Assembly (NCBI GenBank): GCA_003216415.1
Contig: QCIY01000012.1
Coordinates: 1-38,069 of the forward strand
DNA length: 38,069 bases
From: Prochlorococcus sp. AG-402-O16
Lineage (GTDB): Bacteria > Cyanobacteriota > Cyanobacteriia > PCC-6307 > Cyanobiaceae
Direction of reading: 5' to 3'
This document shows positions 9,121-18,782 of the stretch, in pieces (the first letter of the stretch is position 1; the number at the start of each line of letters is the position of its first letter). The notes below the pieces were generated by a model that worked only from the letters and a program-made list of their open reading frames with translations, had not been told where the DNA came from and made no database searches. The position numbers and the translations under genes were made by a program.

Positions 9121-9339
9121 TTAATCATCATAAACAAGACATTCTGGTTCATCTGGGTTGGCATCGCAAAATAATTCCAAAGCATTTGGATCATGTTTAT
9201 CCTCTGGATGATGATCCTTATAGTCTTCGAGTTCTTTTAGTTCTTCAGTTAGATGTCTGACCTTTGGAAGATTGCCCTCTGCTTTAGCAGATTCGATTTC
9301 CGATTGATCTTTTTGGATGTGTTCGTCAATGGATTTCAT
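9121..9339 (-). CDS. cp12: CP12 Calvin-cycle regulatory protein
   Basis: A 72-residue, highly charged and probably disordered protein with the CP12 C-terminal signature LELFCDANPDEPECLVYDD. C58 and C67 would form the redox disulfide that lets CP12 lock GAPDH and phosphoribulokinase into an inactive complex in the dark. The N-terminal cysteine pair of plant CP12 is missing, and the usual AWDxVEEL motif is replaced by a weaker EELKELEDY. This simplified form is known in some cyanobacteria. Monocistronic, ending at the shared terminator. Confidence 0.9.
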   Translation of the reverse strand: MKSIDEHIQKDQSEIESAKAEGNLPKVRHLTEELKELEDYKDHHPEDKHDPNALELFCDANPDEPECLVYDD

Positions 9340-9466
9340 TTTAAGCTTTTTCGTACTTTAGTAGACATATATAACATAGTTAATTTCTAATGAAATTGCA
9401 TTATCTATGAACTAAATAAGTGTTCATTACAACATCTTTTTTTGTTGAAATTGATTTATATGTTCT

Positions 9467-10411
9467 TTAAGACTCTAATCTCATTATTTCCTTTAAAGAT
9501 GGTAAAACTGGTATTAGTTGATTTGGGTTTAAAGGGAATAAAGCTTTGTAGTAATCTTTTTTCCATTCATTTTCGTAGCATGTCTTAACTACATTTGATA
9601 ATTTAAAAAATTTTAATCTCCATTCAATAATCTTCTCGAAATTTGATAATTCTTGTTCAGTACATTTGAAAAGTTTGCTATATATCAATTCCCATCTTAT
9701 GAGAGTTGGAAAAAGGTAAATATCTGAATAGGTTAACTCTTCTCCATATATCCAGTCTCCTTTGTTTTTCTGTAGTAAATTTTCAACTTCATTTAGAGCT
9801 GCGAAAAGATTTTTACTTGCTTTTTCGTACGCTGACTGGTTTCTGGCGAAACCACATTTATATACGCCATCATTAATACTGTTATTAATTAAATCTAAAA
9901 ATTTTTGATTACAGTCTTTAATAGTTAAAGTCTGATATTTTGATTGAATTTTTATTGAATTTAGTAGTCTTATTATCTGGGAACTTTCATTAGACAAAAT
10001 ATTTACTTCATCTTTTACAAAACTAATCAGAAGAGGTAATGTCGCTCTAAAAATAATCTTTTTATTAGCTTTTTTGTAAAGGTCAGAAAGTCTTATACAT
10101 CCCTTAATTTTTGTATTGAAAATCCATTCGCCATGCTCAACATCTGCTTTTAAAAAAATAACTTTAACTTTTTTAGATAAATGTTTGATTTCGTGGACGA
10201 GTAAAGTTCTTTGACACCATGGACAAGAATTCCCTACCAATAAATAAATTTGTCCATTTTCTGTATTAATATCGTATTCACTATCAATTGTTATACCTTT
10301 AGGCCTTTTATAATTACCATATAAATCTGATGGTGCGAAGCCATTCATTAATTGGGTCCAAAACCAAAACCAGAATTTTTTGGAGGCCTTAATAAGGTAT
10401 TTATTTTGCAT
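9467..10411 (-). CDS. Glutathione S-transferase, glutathionyl-hydroquinone-reductase type
   Basis: A 314-residue GST-fold protein. The thioredoxin-like N-terminal domain carries a C63-P-W-C66 motif (NSCPWCQRTL), the active-site pattern of the Xi/omega-like S-glutathionyl-hydroquinone reductases, followed by an all-helical C-terminal domain (about residues 170-314, with GDWIYGEELTYSDIYLFPTL). This family removes glutathione from quinone conjugates; the natural substrate here is unknown. It is divergent from the aspartoacylase-like gene with only 23 bp between the starts, so their promoters must overlap the coding ends. Confidence 0.82.
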   Translation of the reverse strand: MQNKYLIKASKKFWFWFWTQLMNGFAPSDLYGNYKRPKGITIDSEYDINTENGQIYLLVGNSCPWCQRTLLVHEIKHLSKKVKVIFLKADVEHGEWIFNTKIKGCIRLSDLYKKANKKIIFRATLPLLISFVKDEVNILSNESSQIIRLLNSIKIQSKYQTLTIKDCNQKFLDLINNSINDGVYKCGFARNQSAYEKASKNLFAALNEVENLLQKNKGDWIYGEELTYSDIYLFPTLIRWELIYSKLFKCTEQELSNFEKIIEWRLKFFKLSNVVKTCYENEWKKDYYKALFPLNPNQLIPVLPSLKEIMRLES

Positions 10412-10434
10412 AAAATTTTATTTTTAAAGAAAAA

Positions 10435-11340
10435 ATGACTCTTCAAAGAATACTCGTCGTTTCAGGCACTCATGGGAATGAAATTAATCCTATTTGGGCT
10501 GTTAAGCAATTTAATAGTGAGGAGAATAGTTTAAAAAATGGTATTAAGTATGAATACATCATAGGTAATCCTGTTGCTTATAAAAAAGGCTGCAGATATA
10601 TAGATGTAGATTTAAATAGATCTTTTAAAAAAAGTAAGAATTATCATGAACAAAAAAATAGTTGTTATGAATTTAGTAGAGCCAATTTTTTAGTCGATCA
10701 ATTTGGGATTAATGGATCCAAACCCTGTCAAATTGCTATTGATTTGCATACTACTACTGCAAATATGGGAACAAGTGTTGTTATGTATGGGAGGAGATTT
10801 ACAGATTTTTGTTTAGCTGCATTACTTCAGAACAAATTTGGATTGCCTATTTATTTACACGAAAAAGATAAAGCTCAAACAGGTTTTCTTGTAGAAGCTT
10901 GGCCATGCGGTTTAGTTATTGAAATAGGAGCTGTCGCGCAAAATTTTTATGATCCAAAAATCATCAATAGATTTCTAATAATAATTAGCTCTTTAAGGGA
11001 AGAGATAGATAAATTGAAAAAAAACCTTATAGAACTTCCAAAGGAATTGGTTGTTCATGTTCATCAAGGGAGTATAGATTATCCAAGAGATGAAAAAGAG
11101 GATATTGATGGAATAATTCATCCTGAGAGAATAAACCAAGATTGGAAATTGATTAAAAAAGGAAGTCCATTATTTCTTGATAGCCAAGGGATTATTCATA
11201 AATATGATGGAGATCAGTTTATTTGGCCGGTTTTTATTGGCGAAGTTGCTTATAAAGAAAAAAGAATTGCTATGAGCTACACAAAGAAAGAAGTGATTTG
11301 TTCTGAAAATCAATGGGTTAAAGAGTTTGAAAGCCTTTAA
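10435..11340 (+). CDS. Aspartoacylase/AstE family zinc amidohydrolase
   Basis: A 301-residue member of the aspartoacylase/succinylglutamate desuccinylase family, a zinc carboxypeptidase fold. Zinc ligands H13 and E16 sit in SGTHGNE; the third histidine is in IDLHTTTANMG. VDLNRSF supplies the substrate arginine, and the VIEIGAV segment the catalytic glutamate. The family deacylates N-acyl amino acids such as N-acetylaspartate; in cyanobacteria it is usually labelled probable aspartoacylase without proof. It precedes psbA by 434 bp and is not obviously part of an operon. Confidence 0.88.
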   Translation: MTLQRILVVSGTHGNEINPIWAVKQFNSEENSLKNGIKYEYIIGNPVAYKKGCRYIDVDLNRSFKKSKNYHEQKNSCYEFSRANFLVDQFGINGSKPCQIAIDLHTTTANMGTSVVMYGRRFTDFCLAALLQNKFGLPIYLHEKDKAQTGFLVEAWPCGLVIEIGAVAQNFYDPKIINRFLIIISSLREEIDKLKKNLIELPKELVVHVHQGSIDYPRDEKEDIDGIIHPERINQDWKLIKKGSPLFLDSQGIIHKYDGDQFIWPVFIGEVAYKEKRIAMSYTKKEVICSENQWVKEFESL

Positions 11341-11452
11341 ATTAAGAAACCAGAACAATAAACTACTCTTAATTAAATAAGGATTTTTTATTTAAAATAT
11401 AAGTTTATTTAATATTTAATACTTTATATTTTTTTTATTAACTTTAACCTTA

Positions 11453-11587
11453 TTAAACCGAAATCCTTTGGCTCCAATAAATAACAGCTCCAAAACCCTC
11501 TAATTGCAGTCTTCTATACCTAGCCTCTTTTAAGGAAACTATCTCTTTCGATCTTTTTCCGTTGAGAAGCCATTCGATTATTACCAA
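11453..11587 (-). CDS. Candidate 44-aa small ORF upstream of psbA
   Basis: A TTG-started frame (11587) running to TAA at 11453. GGTGA lies 6 nt before the TTG and could be a ribosome-binding site. The predicted peptide opens MVIIEWLLNGKRSKEIVSLK and ends FGAVIYWSQRISV, with a basic, tyrosine- and arginine-rich middle (EARYRRLQLEG). This composition is unusual for a chance ORF in such AT-rich DNA. I do not recognise a family. It is transcribed away from psbA. It may instead be chance. Confidence 0.45.
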   Translation of the reverse strand: MVIIEWLLNGKRSKEIVSLKEARYRRLQLEGFGAVIYWSQRISV

Positions 11588-11711
11588 GTTAAATCACCAA
11601 TAACAAAGAAAATATTAAGACATTGAGGTTCTTTTATCCTAAGTTGCAAAAAATAAGTTTACTTACAGAAAAATAATTTACACATTTTTAGCAATTTTGG
11701 TCTAAAATCTT

Positions 11712-11774
11712 CGAAGCGGAATATTTTCCGTTTTTATTTACACGTCTCAATTTAGAGACATACTTTACGAACTC
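11712..11774 (+). promoter_or_regulatory. psbA leader with two hairpins
   Basis: Two inverted repeats precede psbA. CGGAA-TATT-TTCCG (11717-11730) is followed directly by TTTTT and extends to 9 pairs if G-U pairs are allowed, so it looks like a small intrinsic terminator. GTCTC-AATTTA-GAGAC (11744-11759) lies 15 bp before the ATG. No Shine-Dalgarno sequence is seen before the start. Roles in transcript stability, attenuation or light control are inference. Confidence 0.5.
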
Positions 11775-12857
11775 ATGACAACTATTCAGCAGCAGCGTTC
11801 TTCGCTGCTAAAAGGTTGGCCACAGTTTTGTGAGTGGGTAACATCAACTAACAATAGAATTTATGTTGGTTGGTTCGGCGTCTTAATGATCCCATGCCTA
11901 CTTACAGCGGCGGCTTGCTTCATCGTTGCATTCATCGCAGCACCACCAGTAGACATCGACGGAATTAGAGAGCCAGTTGCTGGTTCATTCCTATATGGAA
12001 ACAACATCATCTCAGGTGCAGTTGTTCCTTCATCTAACGCTATTGGTCTACACTTCTACCCAATTTGGGAAGCAGCTACTGTAGATGAGTGGTTATACAA
12101 CGGTGGTCCTTACCAGCTTGTAATTTTCCACTTCCTAATTGGTATCTCAGCATACATGGGAAGACAGTGGGAGCTTTCATACCGTTTAGGTATGCGTCCT
12201 TGGATCTGTGTTGCATACTCTGCACCAGTTTCAGCAGCTTTCGCAGTATTCCTTGTATACCCATTCGGTCAAGGTTCATTCTCTGACGGAATGCCTCTAG
12301 GTATCTCTGGAACATTCAACTTCATGTTTGTTTTCCAGGCAGAGCACAACATTCTTATGCACCCATTCCATATGGCTGGTGTTGCTGGTATGTTCGGAGG
12401 ATCTTTATTCTCAGCTATGCACGGTTCACTTGTTACTTCATCTCTAATCAGAGAAACAACTGAGACAGAGTCTCAGAACTATGGTTACAAGTTCGGACAA
12501 GAAGAAGAAACATATAACATCGTTGCAGCTCATGGCTACTTCGGTCGTTTGATCTTCCAATATGCAAGTTTCAACAACAGCAGAAGTCTTCACTTCTTCT
12601 TAGCTGTATTCCCAGTTGTTTGTGTATGGTTAACTTCAATGGGTATCTGCACAATGGCATTCAACCTTAACGGTTTCAACTTCAACCAGTCAGTTGTTGA
12701 TGCAAACGGTAAGATTGTTCCTACATGGGGTGATGTTCTTAACAGAGCAAACCTAGGTATGGAAGTAATGCACGAGCGTAACGCTCACAACTTCCCACTT
12801 GATCTAGCAGCAGCTGAGTCTACAACAGTAGCTCTTTCAGCTCCAGCTATCGGTTAA
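11775..12857 (+). CDS. psbA: Photosystem II D1 protein
   Basis: A 360-residue D1 reaction-centre protein with five membrane helices. It carries the redox-active tyrosine, QB-site and manganese-ligand regions (for example [32 protein letters not shown] and [16 protein letters not shown]). The C-terminal tail after DLA ([15 protein letters not shown]) would be removed by CtpA. The residue after MGRQW is glutamate, the form linked to high-light D1 in other cyanobacteria. Codon use is markedly more C-ending and GC-richer than the neighbours, as expected for one of the most highly expressed genes. It has its own leader and strong terminator, so it is monocistronic. Confidence 0.99.
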   Translation: MTTIQQQRSSLLKGWPQFCEWVTSTNNRIYVGWFGVLMIPCLLTAAACFIVAFIAAPPVDIDGIREPVAGSFLYGNNIISGAVVPSSNAIGLHFYPIWEAATVDEWLYNGGPYQLVIFHFLIGISAYMGRQWELSYRLGMRPWICVAYSAPVSAAFAVFLVYPFGQGSFSDGMPLGISGTFNFMFVFQAEHNILMHPFHMAGVAGMFGGSLFSAMHGSLVTSSLIRETTETESQNYGYKFGQEEETYNIVAAHGYFGRLIFQYASFNNSRSLHFFLAVFPVVCVWLTSMGICTMAFNLNGFNFNQSVVDANGKIVPTWGDVLNRANLGMEVMHERNAHNFPLDLAAAESTTVALSAPAIG

Positions 12858-12878
12858 GCTTAAAGTTCTTAAATTTAC

Positions 12879-12905
12879 AAGCCCCCTTTTTGGGGGCTTT
12901 TTTTT
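12879..12905 (+). terminator. Strong rho-independent terminator of psbA
   Basis: The stem AAGCCCCC / GGGGGCTT (12879-12886 and 12892-12899) has a T5 loop and is followed by a T8 tract, 22 bp after the psbA stop codon. Confidence 0.95.
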
Positions 12906-12965
12906 GTTTAATTTTCAATAGTTTTCATATAATGTTTATATATAGATAAAACATTTGATATTTCT

Positions 12966-14066
12966 ATGAGTAGTAGTTTTGGAAAAATTTTTCGTGTAAG
13001 TACTTTTGGAGAATCACACGGTGGTGCAGTAGGAGTTATCCTTGATGGATGCCCCCCAAAGTTAAAAATAGATATAAAGCTGATACAAAATGAATTAGAT
13101 AGGCGTAGACCTGGACAAAGTGACATTACAACACCCAGAAATGAAGAAGATAAAATTGAAATATTAAGTGGGATAAAGGAAGGGTTAACACTCGGAACTC
13201 CAATAGCGATGTTGGTAAGAAACAAGGATCAAAGACCAGGAGATTATAATAATTTGGAGCAAGTATTTAGACCTTCTCATGCAGATGGTACATATCATCT
13301 GAAATATGGAATTCAGGCAAGTTCTGGTGGTGGAAGAGCCTCTGCAAGAGAAACAATTGGGAGAGTAGCAGCTGGTGCTGTAGCAAAACAATTATTAAAA
13401 AACTTCTGTAACACTGAAATATTATCTTGGGTAAAACGTATACATGATATTGATTCTGATATTAATAAAGAGAAGATTTCTCTCAATAAAATAGATTCCA
13501 ATATTGTTAGATGTCCTGATGAAAAGGTTTCAGCGGAAATGATAGAGAGAATTAAGGAATTAAAGCGTCAAGGAGACTCTTGTGGCGGTGTTATTGAATG
13601 TCTTGTAAGAAATGTTCCATCTGGTCTTGGGATGCCTGTTTTTGATAAATTAGAAGCTGATTTAGCAAAGGCTTTGATGTCTTTGCCTGCCACGAAAGGT
13701 TTCGAAATAGGTTCAGGTTTCTCTGGAACTTATTTAAAAGGAAGCGAACATAATGATGCCTTTATCAAGTCTGATGATATCAGCAAGTTAAGAACAACAT
13801 CTAACAATTCAGGAGGTATACAGGGAGGAATAAGTAATGGGGAAAATATTGAGATGAAGATAGCTTTTAAACCTACAGCAACCATCGGGAAAGAACAGAA
13901 AACAGTAAATTCTGAAGGGAAAGAAGTATTGATGAAAGCAAAAGGGAGACATGATCCTTGCGTTCTCCCTAGAGCAGTCCCCATGGTTGATGCTATGGTC
14001 GCTTTAGTACTTGCTGATCATTTGCTCCTGAATCAAGCTCAATGTGGCTTAATGAATAATTATTAG
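12966..14066 (+). CDS. aroC: Chorismate synthase
   Basis: A 366-residue AroC that converts 5-enolpyruvylshikimate-3-phosphate to chorismate with reduced FMN, the last common step to aromatic amino acids and to quinones. Family signatures are the N-terminal [18 protein letters not shown], the central [17 protein letters not shown] and the C-terminal [17 protein letters not shown]. Length is typical. It follows the psbA terminator, so it needs its own promoter in the 60-bp gap. It converges on eda with a 31-bp gap. Confidence 0.98.
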   Translation: MSSSFGKIFRVSTFGESHGGAVGVILDGCPPKLKIDIKLIQNELDRRRPGQSDITTPRNEEDKIEILSGIKEGLTLGTPIAMLVRNKDQRPGDYNNLEQVFRPSHADGTYHLKYGIQASSGGGRASARETIGRVAAGAVAKQLLKNFCNTEILSWVKRIHDIDSDINKEKISLNKIDSNIVRCPDEKVSAEMIERIKELKRQGDSCGGVIECLVRNVPSGLGMPVFDKLEADLAKALMSLPATKGFEIGSGFSGTYLKGSEHNDAFIKSDDISKLRTTSNNSGGIQGGISNGENIEMKIAFKPTATIGKEQKTVNSEGKEVLMKAKGRHDPCVLPRAVPMVDAMVALVLADHLLLNQAQCGLMNNY

Positions 14067-14097
14067 TTTTGTTAGATAAATTATATTTGTCAGTGAT

Positions 14098-14733
14098 TTA
14101 ATTATTTTTGTTATTTTTCAACCATTCATATATTTTTGGATCAAAATTTTTATTTTTGATACCTTTATCTCCAATCACGATTGCTTTATATCCTAAAGAT
14201 TTATAAGTTTTTATATCATTGATTGATAGGCCTCCAGCAGCGATGAAATTAATTTTTTTAAAGTTGAGTATATTTATCGAACTATCTTTACTTTTTATTG
14301 GATAAATTTTGATAATGTTGCAATTTAAATTTATCGCTTCCTCAAGATCTTTTAAGTTTCTAATCCCGGGAATTAATAAATAATTTTTTGACTTCGCATA
14401 ATTGAAAAGATCTTTATCCCAAAATTTCATCATAGAGAAATTTAATCCAATTTTTAATGAATCTTCTATTGATTGCTTACTAACTATAGAGGCTGAGCCT
14501 AAATTGATTTTTGGATATTTGAGTTTGATTTCAGATACAAAATCTAACCAATTTTCGTTTTTTGACCAACTTATTTCAATATTCTTTAATCTTAATTTTA
14601 TTAAGCTTTCTAATTCTTCAAAAAATGAATTTCTTATAGAGGTATTTGAGTAAATATTATCTTCAGGTTTTATACGTAAAAAAAAAGGCTCCGTTTTAAG
14701 GAACTCCGAAAAAGAATCGCCTTTATTATTCAT
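14098..14733 (-). CDS. eda: 2-keto-3-deoxy-6-phosphogluconate (KDPG) aldolase
   Basis: A 211-residue class I aldolase of the KDPG/KHG family. The Schiff-base lysine is K142 in NIIKIYPI (usual form VKxFPA), and the general-base glutamate is E53 in NIEIS. The LIPGIRN and AAGGLS phosphate-binding turns are present. The family cleaves KDPG to pyruvate and glyceraldehyde-3-phosphate in the Entner-Doudoroff route, which has been reported in cyanobacteria. The sequence is divergent and Lys/Asn/Ile-rich. It lies 21 bp downstream of ftsH, probably in the same transcript. Confidence 0.85.
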   Translation of the reverse strand: MNNKGDSFSEFLKTEPFFLRIKPEDNIYSNTSIRNSFFEELESLIKLRLKNIEISWSKNENWLDFVSEIKLKYPKINLGSASIVSKQSIEDSLKIGLNFSMMKFWDKDLFNYAKSKNYLLIPGIRNLKDLEEAINLNCNIIKIYPIKSKDSSINILNFKKINFIAAGGLSINDIKTYKSLGYKAIVIGDKGIKNKNFDPKIYEWLKNNKNN

Positions 14734-14754
14734 TAAAAATTTAAGATTTTGAGC

Positions 14755-16608
14755 TTAAATATAGTTTGCGACTTTTACATCTGAGCGATTAAGCAAATCT
14801 TGTATATCTTCAGTATCTAAAGTTTCTCTTTCGATTAGCATTTGAGCCATTTCGTCCAGAACTGCTCTATTATCTGATAAAACTTTTGTAGCTCTTTTAT
14901 AGGCAACATCAACAAGTTCTGAAACCTCTACATCAATTGTTGCGGCTGTGTCTTCAGAGAAGTCTCTTGTAGAGCTCATATCTCTTCCGAGAAACATTCC
15001 GCCTTGAGATTGACCTAGAGCAACTGGGCCTATTTTGTCACTCATGCCAAATTTAGTGATCATTTGTCTTGCTACATTGGCAACTTGCTGTAAATCATTT
15101 GAAGCTCCAGTTGTTACCTCTTCCTCTCCGTAGACTATTTCTTCAGCAACTCTCCCACCAAGAGCTACAGCCATTTGGTTTTGCAGGTATGAACGAGAGT
15201 ATAGGCCTGATTCCATTCTTTCTTCACTTGGAGTAAAGAAGGTTAAACCTCCAGCTTGACCTCTAGGAATTATTGAAACTTTGGCTACAGGATCATAATC
15301 TGGCATTAATGCTCCAACTATTGCATGACCAGCTTCATGATAAGCAACTAATTCCTTTTTCTTATCACTAATGACTCTATCTTTCTTTTCTGGACCAGCC
15401 ATAACTCTTTCAATGGCATCACCGACTTCATCATTACTTACTTTATCTAAATCTTTTCTAGCCGCTAGTATTGCTGCTTCATTTAAAAGATTAGCTAAAT
15501 CTGCACCAGTAAATCCTGGTGTTCTTCTAGCAACTTTATCTAAATCAACGTCTTTTGAAAGAGTTTTATCTTTCGCATGAACATTTAGTATCTGTAATCT
15601 TCCAGCGTAATCTGGTCTATCTACCGTTACCTGTCTATCGAATCTTCCAGGACGCATTAAAGCTGAATCTAAGACATCAGGTCTATTGGTGGCAGCTACT
15701 ATTATTATTCCAGAATTACCTTCGAAACCATCCATTTCGGTTAAGAGTTGGTTTAATGTTTGTTCTCTTTCATCATTTCCTCCGCCCATACCAGCTCCTC
15801 TTTGTCTTCCAACTGCATCTATTTCATCAATGAACACGATACAAGGAGCATTTTTTTTAGCTTGTTCAAAAAGATCTCTAACTCTGCTAGCTCCAACTCC
15901 TACAAACATCTCTACAAATTCTGAACCTGATATTGAGAAAAAAGGTACACCTGCTTCTCCAGCTACTGCTTTTGCTAGAAGTGTTTTTCCTGTACCAGGA
16001 GGGCCAACAAGAAGAACTCCTTTTGGAATTTTTGCTCCGACTGCAGTAAATCTATCAGGGCTCTTAAGAAAGTCTACAACTTCAGTTAGTTCTAATTTTG
16101 CACCTTCAACACCAGCAACATCTGAAAAGGTTACTTGTGTAGATGGTTCCATTTGGAGTCTGGCTTTGCTCTTACCAAAACTCATGGCAGGGTTACCACC
16201 TCCAGCATTCCCGCTTTGGGATCTTCTGAAAAGAAAAAATAGGCCTCCAATCAAAAGTACTGGGAAAATCAAACTACTTATAGCTTGTTGCCATGGATTA
16301 GCTAATTTTGTGGGAGTTACAGCAATGTCTACATTATTTTCAGTTAGGATTTTTAATAAATCTTTGTCTGGGGCTAAATTGACCTCAGATCTGCTTCCAT
16401 CATTTTCAACAACTTGAGCTGTCGCATTGTCTGGAGATATTAGTACTCTACTGATTTCTTTATCTTGAACTGCCTCTATAAAATCACTATATCTTAAGGT
16501 CTTTGTAGCACTTTCTGTACTAGGTTTATCAAATACAGAAGTACCAATGAAAATTACAGTAATAACAGCTAGAACATAAAGTCCTACGTTTCTCCAGCGT
16601 TTGTTCAC
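14755..16608 (-). CDS. ftsH: FtsH ATP-dependent membrane zinc protease
   Basis: A 617-residue FtsH. Two N-terminal membrane helices (about 8-26 and 108-128) flank a lumenal/periplasmic domain. The AAA domain carries Walker A GPPGTGKT (202-209), Walker [12 protein letters not shown] and the second region of homology [20 protein letters not shown]. The protease domain has the zinc motif HEAGH (424-428). The cyanobacterial FtsH2-type homologue degrades damaged D1 during photosystem II repair; closeness to psbA and psbO fits that role, but paralogue assignment needs a tree. It lies 46 bp after sat and 21 bp before eda. Confidence 0.97.
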   Translation of the reverse strand: MNKRWRNVGLYVLAVITVIFIGTSVFDKPSTESATKTLRYSDFIEAVQDKEISRVLISPDNATAQVVENDGSRSEVNLAPDKDLLKILTENNVDIAVTPTKLANPWQQAISSLIFPVLLIGGLFFLFRRSQSGNAGGGNPAMSFGKSKARLQMEPSTQVTFSDVAGVEGAKLELTEVVDFLKSPDRFTAVGAKIPKGVLLVGPPGTGKTLLAKAVAGEAGVPFFSISGSEFVEMFVGVGASRVRDLFEQAKKNAPCIVFIDEIDAVGRQRGAGMGGGNDEREQTLNQLLTEMDGFEGNSGIIIVAATNRPDVLDSALMRPGRFDRQVTVDRPDYAGRLQILNVHAKDKTLSKDVDLDKVARRTPGFTGADLANLLNEAAILAARKDLDKVSNDEVGDAIERVMAGPEKKDRVISDKKKELVAYHEAGHAIVGALMPDYDPVAKVSIIPRGQAGGLTFFTPSEERMESGLYSRSYLQNQMAVALGGRVAEEIVYGEEEVTTGASNDLQQVANVARQMITKFGMSDKIGPVALGQSQGGMFLGRDMSSTRDFSEDTAATIDVEVSELVDVAYKRATKVLSDNRAVLDEMAQMLIERETLDTEDIQDLLNRSDVKVANYI

Positions 16609-16654
16609 AATAAATAATCTCTAATAAACCTATGATACTAATAATAAAACATTA

Positions 16655-17830
16655 TTAAGAGCGTCTTAGAACATCTACTACACTTTTGAATGCAAACCAT
16701 TCAGGAATTGGTTCACCATTCCTCAATTTCTTTCTAAATTCTGTACCACTAAGTTTCATAATTTCATAATTAAATTTTTTAGCTTCTTCAGCTGTAATAT
16801 ATCCTTTTTCCTTCGTATAAACTAAATTTTTTGAAGGAACAGTCTGCATCATCAATTCGTCTGCGCATTTATTCGCAAAATTCTGGGCGTCATATGGACC
16901 ATAAAAATCTTCACCAGTTGATGATGACTTACAGCCAGCCATATCTCTACCGATAATAAAATGGGTGCAGCCATAATTTCTTCTAATTATCATATGTTGA
17001 AGAGCTTCTCTTGGCCCTGCCATATGCATTGAATAAGGTAAAAAAGCCCATTTTATCCGTTTATTGGATATTTCTTCTTCCAATTCTTTATAGGTCAAAT
17101 ATCTAACTTTTCCAGGGATATCATCTTGTTGAGTTGGCCCACAAGTTGGATGTACTAAAACAACTGAATTAGGTGATACATTATCTGAGAGTAAGGCATT
17201 TGTAAATAATTCATAATGTGCTCTATGAATTGGATTTCTGCATTGAAATGCAACTACATCATGATTTGATGGCAGCGTAGATCTTACTTCTGCAGGTGTT
17301 TTGCAGGGAAAATCTCTAATTGGCAATTCGAAACCATAAACTTTCCCTCCTATATAAAATCTGCCTCTCTCATTAAAGATCATCTTGACAGCAGGATGAT
17401 CTAAAGAATTAGTACCATAACAAAGTTCAGCTTCTAAGGATTTATCGGGCTCCCATTTAGAGCTAACTTCTAAAATTCCTATTTTTTGATTTTTGTAGGT
17501 AAGCAAGATTGTTTCACCAGCTTTTACTTTTTCATTATTTGAATCAAATACAATGGGCAAACCAAAAAGCAACCCGTTTGTATTTCTATTATTTTTAATC
17601 ACCGATTTATAGTTATTTTCATCCATAAAACCTTCTAATGGAGAAAAAGCACCAACCATCAAAAGTTCTACATCGCATGCATTTCTTTCGCTGCATTCAA
17701 ACTCATAAGTAACCTTTGAGATAAGATCATTTTTAAGGTTATTATCTTTGATAATTAAATTTTTCAGTTCCCCTCCATAGGGTGGTATTAAACCATTAGG
17801 GTCCGTTTTAATTTTTTGTTGTAATTCCAT
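16655..17830 (-). CDS. sat: Sulfate adenylyltransferase (ATP sulfurylase)
   Basis: A 391-residue Sat of the single-chain type that activates sulfate with ATP to adenosine phosphosulfate, the first step of assimilation. The nucleotide/sulfate site motif QCRNPIHRAHYEL and the IGRDMAGCKSSS segment are intact, and the N-terminal PUA-like domain is present. There is no APS-kinase fusion. It lies downstream of psbO, but a strong terminator between them suggests it has its own promoter. ftsH follows 46 bp later. Confidence 0.97.
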   Translation of the reverse strand: MELQQKIKTDPNGLIPPYGGELKNLIIKDNNLKNDLISKVTYEFECSERNACDVELLMVGAFSPLEGFMDENNYKSVIKNNRNTNGLLFGLPIVFDSNNEKVKAGETILLTYKNQKIGILEVSSKWEPDKSLEAELCYGTNSLDHPAVKMIFNERGRFYIGGKVYGFELPIRDFPCKTPAEVRSTLPSNHDVVAFQCRNPIHRAHYELFTNALLSDNVSPNSVVLVHPTCGPTQQDDIPGKVRYLTYKELEEEISNKRIKWAFLPYSMHMAGPREALQHMIIRRNYGCTHFIIGRDMAGCKSSSTGEDFYGPYDAQNFANKCADELMMQTVPSKNLVYTKEKGYITAEEAKKFNYEIMKLSGTEFRKKLRNGEPIPEWFAFKSVVDVLRRS

Positions 17831-17859
17831 CTTTTGAATTGATAAAGAAAAATTTTTTG

Positions 17860-17885
17860 AAAAAAAAAAGGGGTTAACCCCCCTT
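17860..17885 (-). terminator. Rho-independent terminator of psbO
   Basis: Read on the minus strand, a GGGGTTAACCCC palindrome (17870-17881) is preceded by AAAAGG and followed by about ten T residues (complement of the A-run 17860-17869). It lies 18 bp after the psbO stop codon. Confidence 0.9.
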
Positions 17886-17903
17886 TTATCTTTTAAGTAG
17901 GAT

Positions 17904-18698
17904 TTATGCTTTTCTTCCGTATAGCTCTCCGATTATTTTTACATCAAGTGCATCTTTTGAACCCATATCTGTATCGGAAGGTTGTATAGCTTCAAAAGTA
18001 CCAGCAAATTCGTCTGTATCAGAATCTACATTATTGATTGAGAGAGTAATAACTCCACTACCGTTTACATCAACTTTAATATTTTCTTTAGCAAGCTCTT
18101 CATCATCGCCACCCAAGGCAACTAAACCTTGAGCATATTCAACACCAGTATTTTTAGCTCTTGCTTTAGGATCTAAAAAGTCACCAGTTCTGTAATTAGG
18201 TGTAAATGTTGAACCACTAACCTCAGTGCCTGGTTCAAAAGATGAAGGCAAATCAGCTGTAAGGTCTTTTGCTGAGAATGCGAATGGTACCTCTAAACCA
18301 CCAGGAGTTAGAACAGTGATAAGTTGAAAATCAATACCTCCTTTTTCAGTAAAAGTTCCTGAGTCTATATCTCCATAAACTTCCGTCACTGTGGTGTTAT
18401 TTCTAGGACTAATAATTTTTGTAGAAACGAATTCTGCAGCTTTTCTTTTCGTCCCTGGCACTTTTACATAAACTTCAGTTGGATGCATGCATATTCCTTT
18501 AAGACTATCTCCATTTCCTAAGGAAATTGATCCAACAAGAGATGAGTCTAAAGCAGGACAATCATTAGCTTTTCCTGTGTTAACAACATCTGTGAATTGT
18601 GCATTTCCTCTTTCAGAAAAAGCAAATGTTTTAACAGGTATGAAAGCAAAAGTTATACAAATTGAAATAACAAAAGCCAAGAAAGAACGAATTCTCAT
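17904..18698 (-). CDS. psbO: Photosystem II manganese-stabilising protein PsbO
   Basis: A 264-residue PsbO from the ATG at 18698, which puts a clean signal peptide at the N-terminus (MRIRSFLAFVISICITFAFI, cleaved near residue 26). A longer frame from 18743 would bury the signal and is less likely. The mature protein stabilises the Mn4CaO5 cluster on the thylakoid lumen side. C47 and C70 form the conserved disulfide pair (NDCPALD, KGICMHP). The beta-barrel body and the C-terminal IIGELYGRKA end are intact. Monocistronic, with its own terminator. Confidence 0.97.
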   Translation of the reverse strand: MRIRSFLAFVISICITFAFIPVKTFAFSERGNAQFTDVVNTGKANDCPALDSSLVGSISLGNGDSLKGICMHPTEVYVKVPGTKRKAAEFVSTKIISPRNNTTVTEVYGDIDSGTFTEKGGIDFQLITVLTPGGLEVPFAFSAKDLTADLPSSFEPGTEVSGSTFTPNYRTGDFLDPKARAKNTGVEYAQGLVALGGDDEELAKENIKVDVNGSGVITLSINNVDSDTDEFAGTFEAIQPSDTDMGSKDALDVKIIGELYGRKA

Positions 18699-18782
18699 AA
18701 TTAAATTAGCAGTAAAGGTCTGTGACAAATGATTAATGGTCACCTAAATAGTTCAGTACGGATATTACTAGGGAAAGGATCA

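Larger units (their letters stand above)
11341..11774. other. 434-bp intergenic region upstream of psbA
   Basis: The long gap holds a candidate 44-codon minus-strand ORF (11453-11587) in its centre, AT-rich sequence on the aspartoacylase side, and the psbA promoter and leader on the right. A TTTACA (11677-11682) and a TAAAAT (11703-11708) resemble -35 and -10 boxes, but the 20-nt spacing is long and the assignment is weak. Confidence 0.6.

Noticed and set aside
12908-13225. 105-codon minus-strand ORF at the aroC start
   Set aside because: Antisense to aroC, hydrophobic by frame, no recognisable features.
15686-16417. 243-codon plus-strand ORF opposite ftsH
   Set aside because: It lies wholly antisense to the strongly supported FtsH coding sequence and its translation shows no family features.
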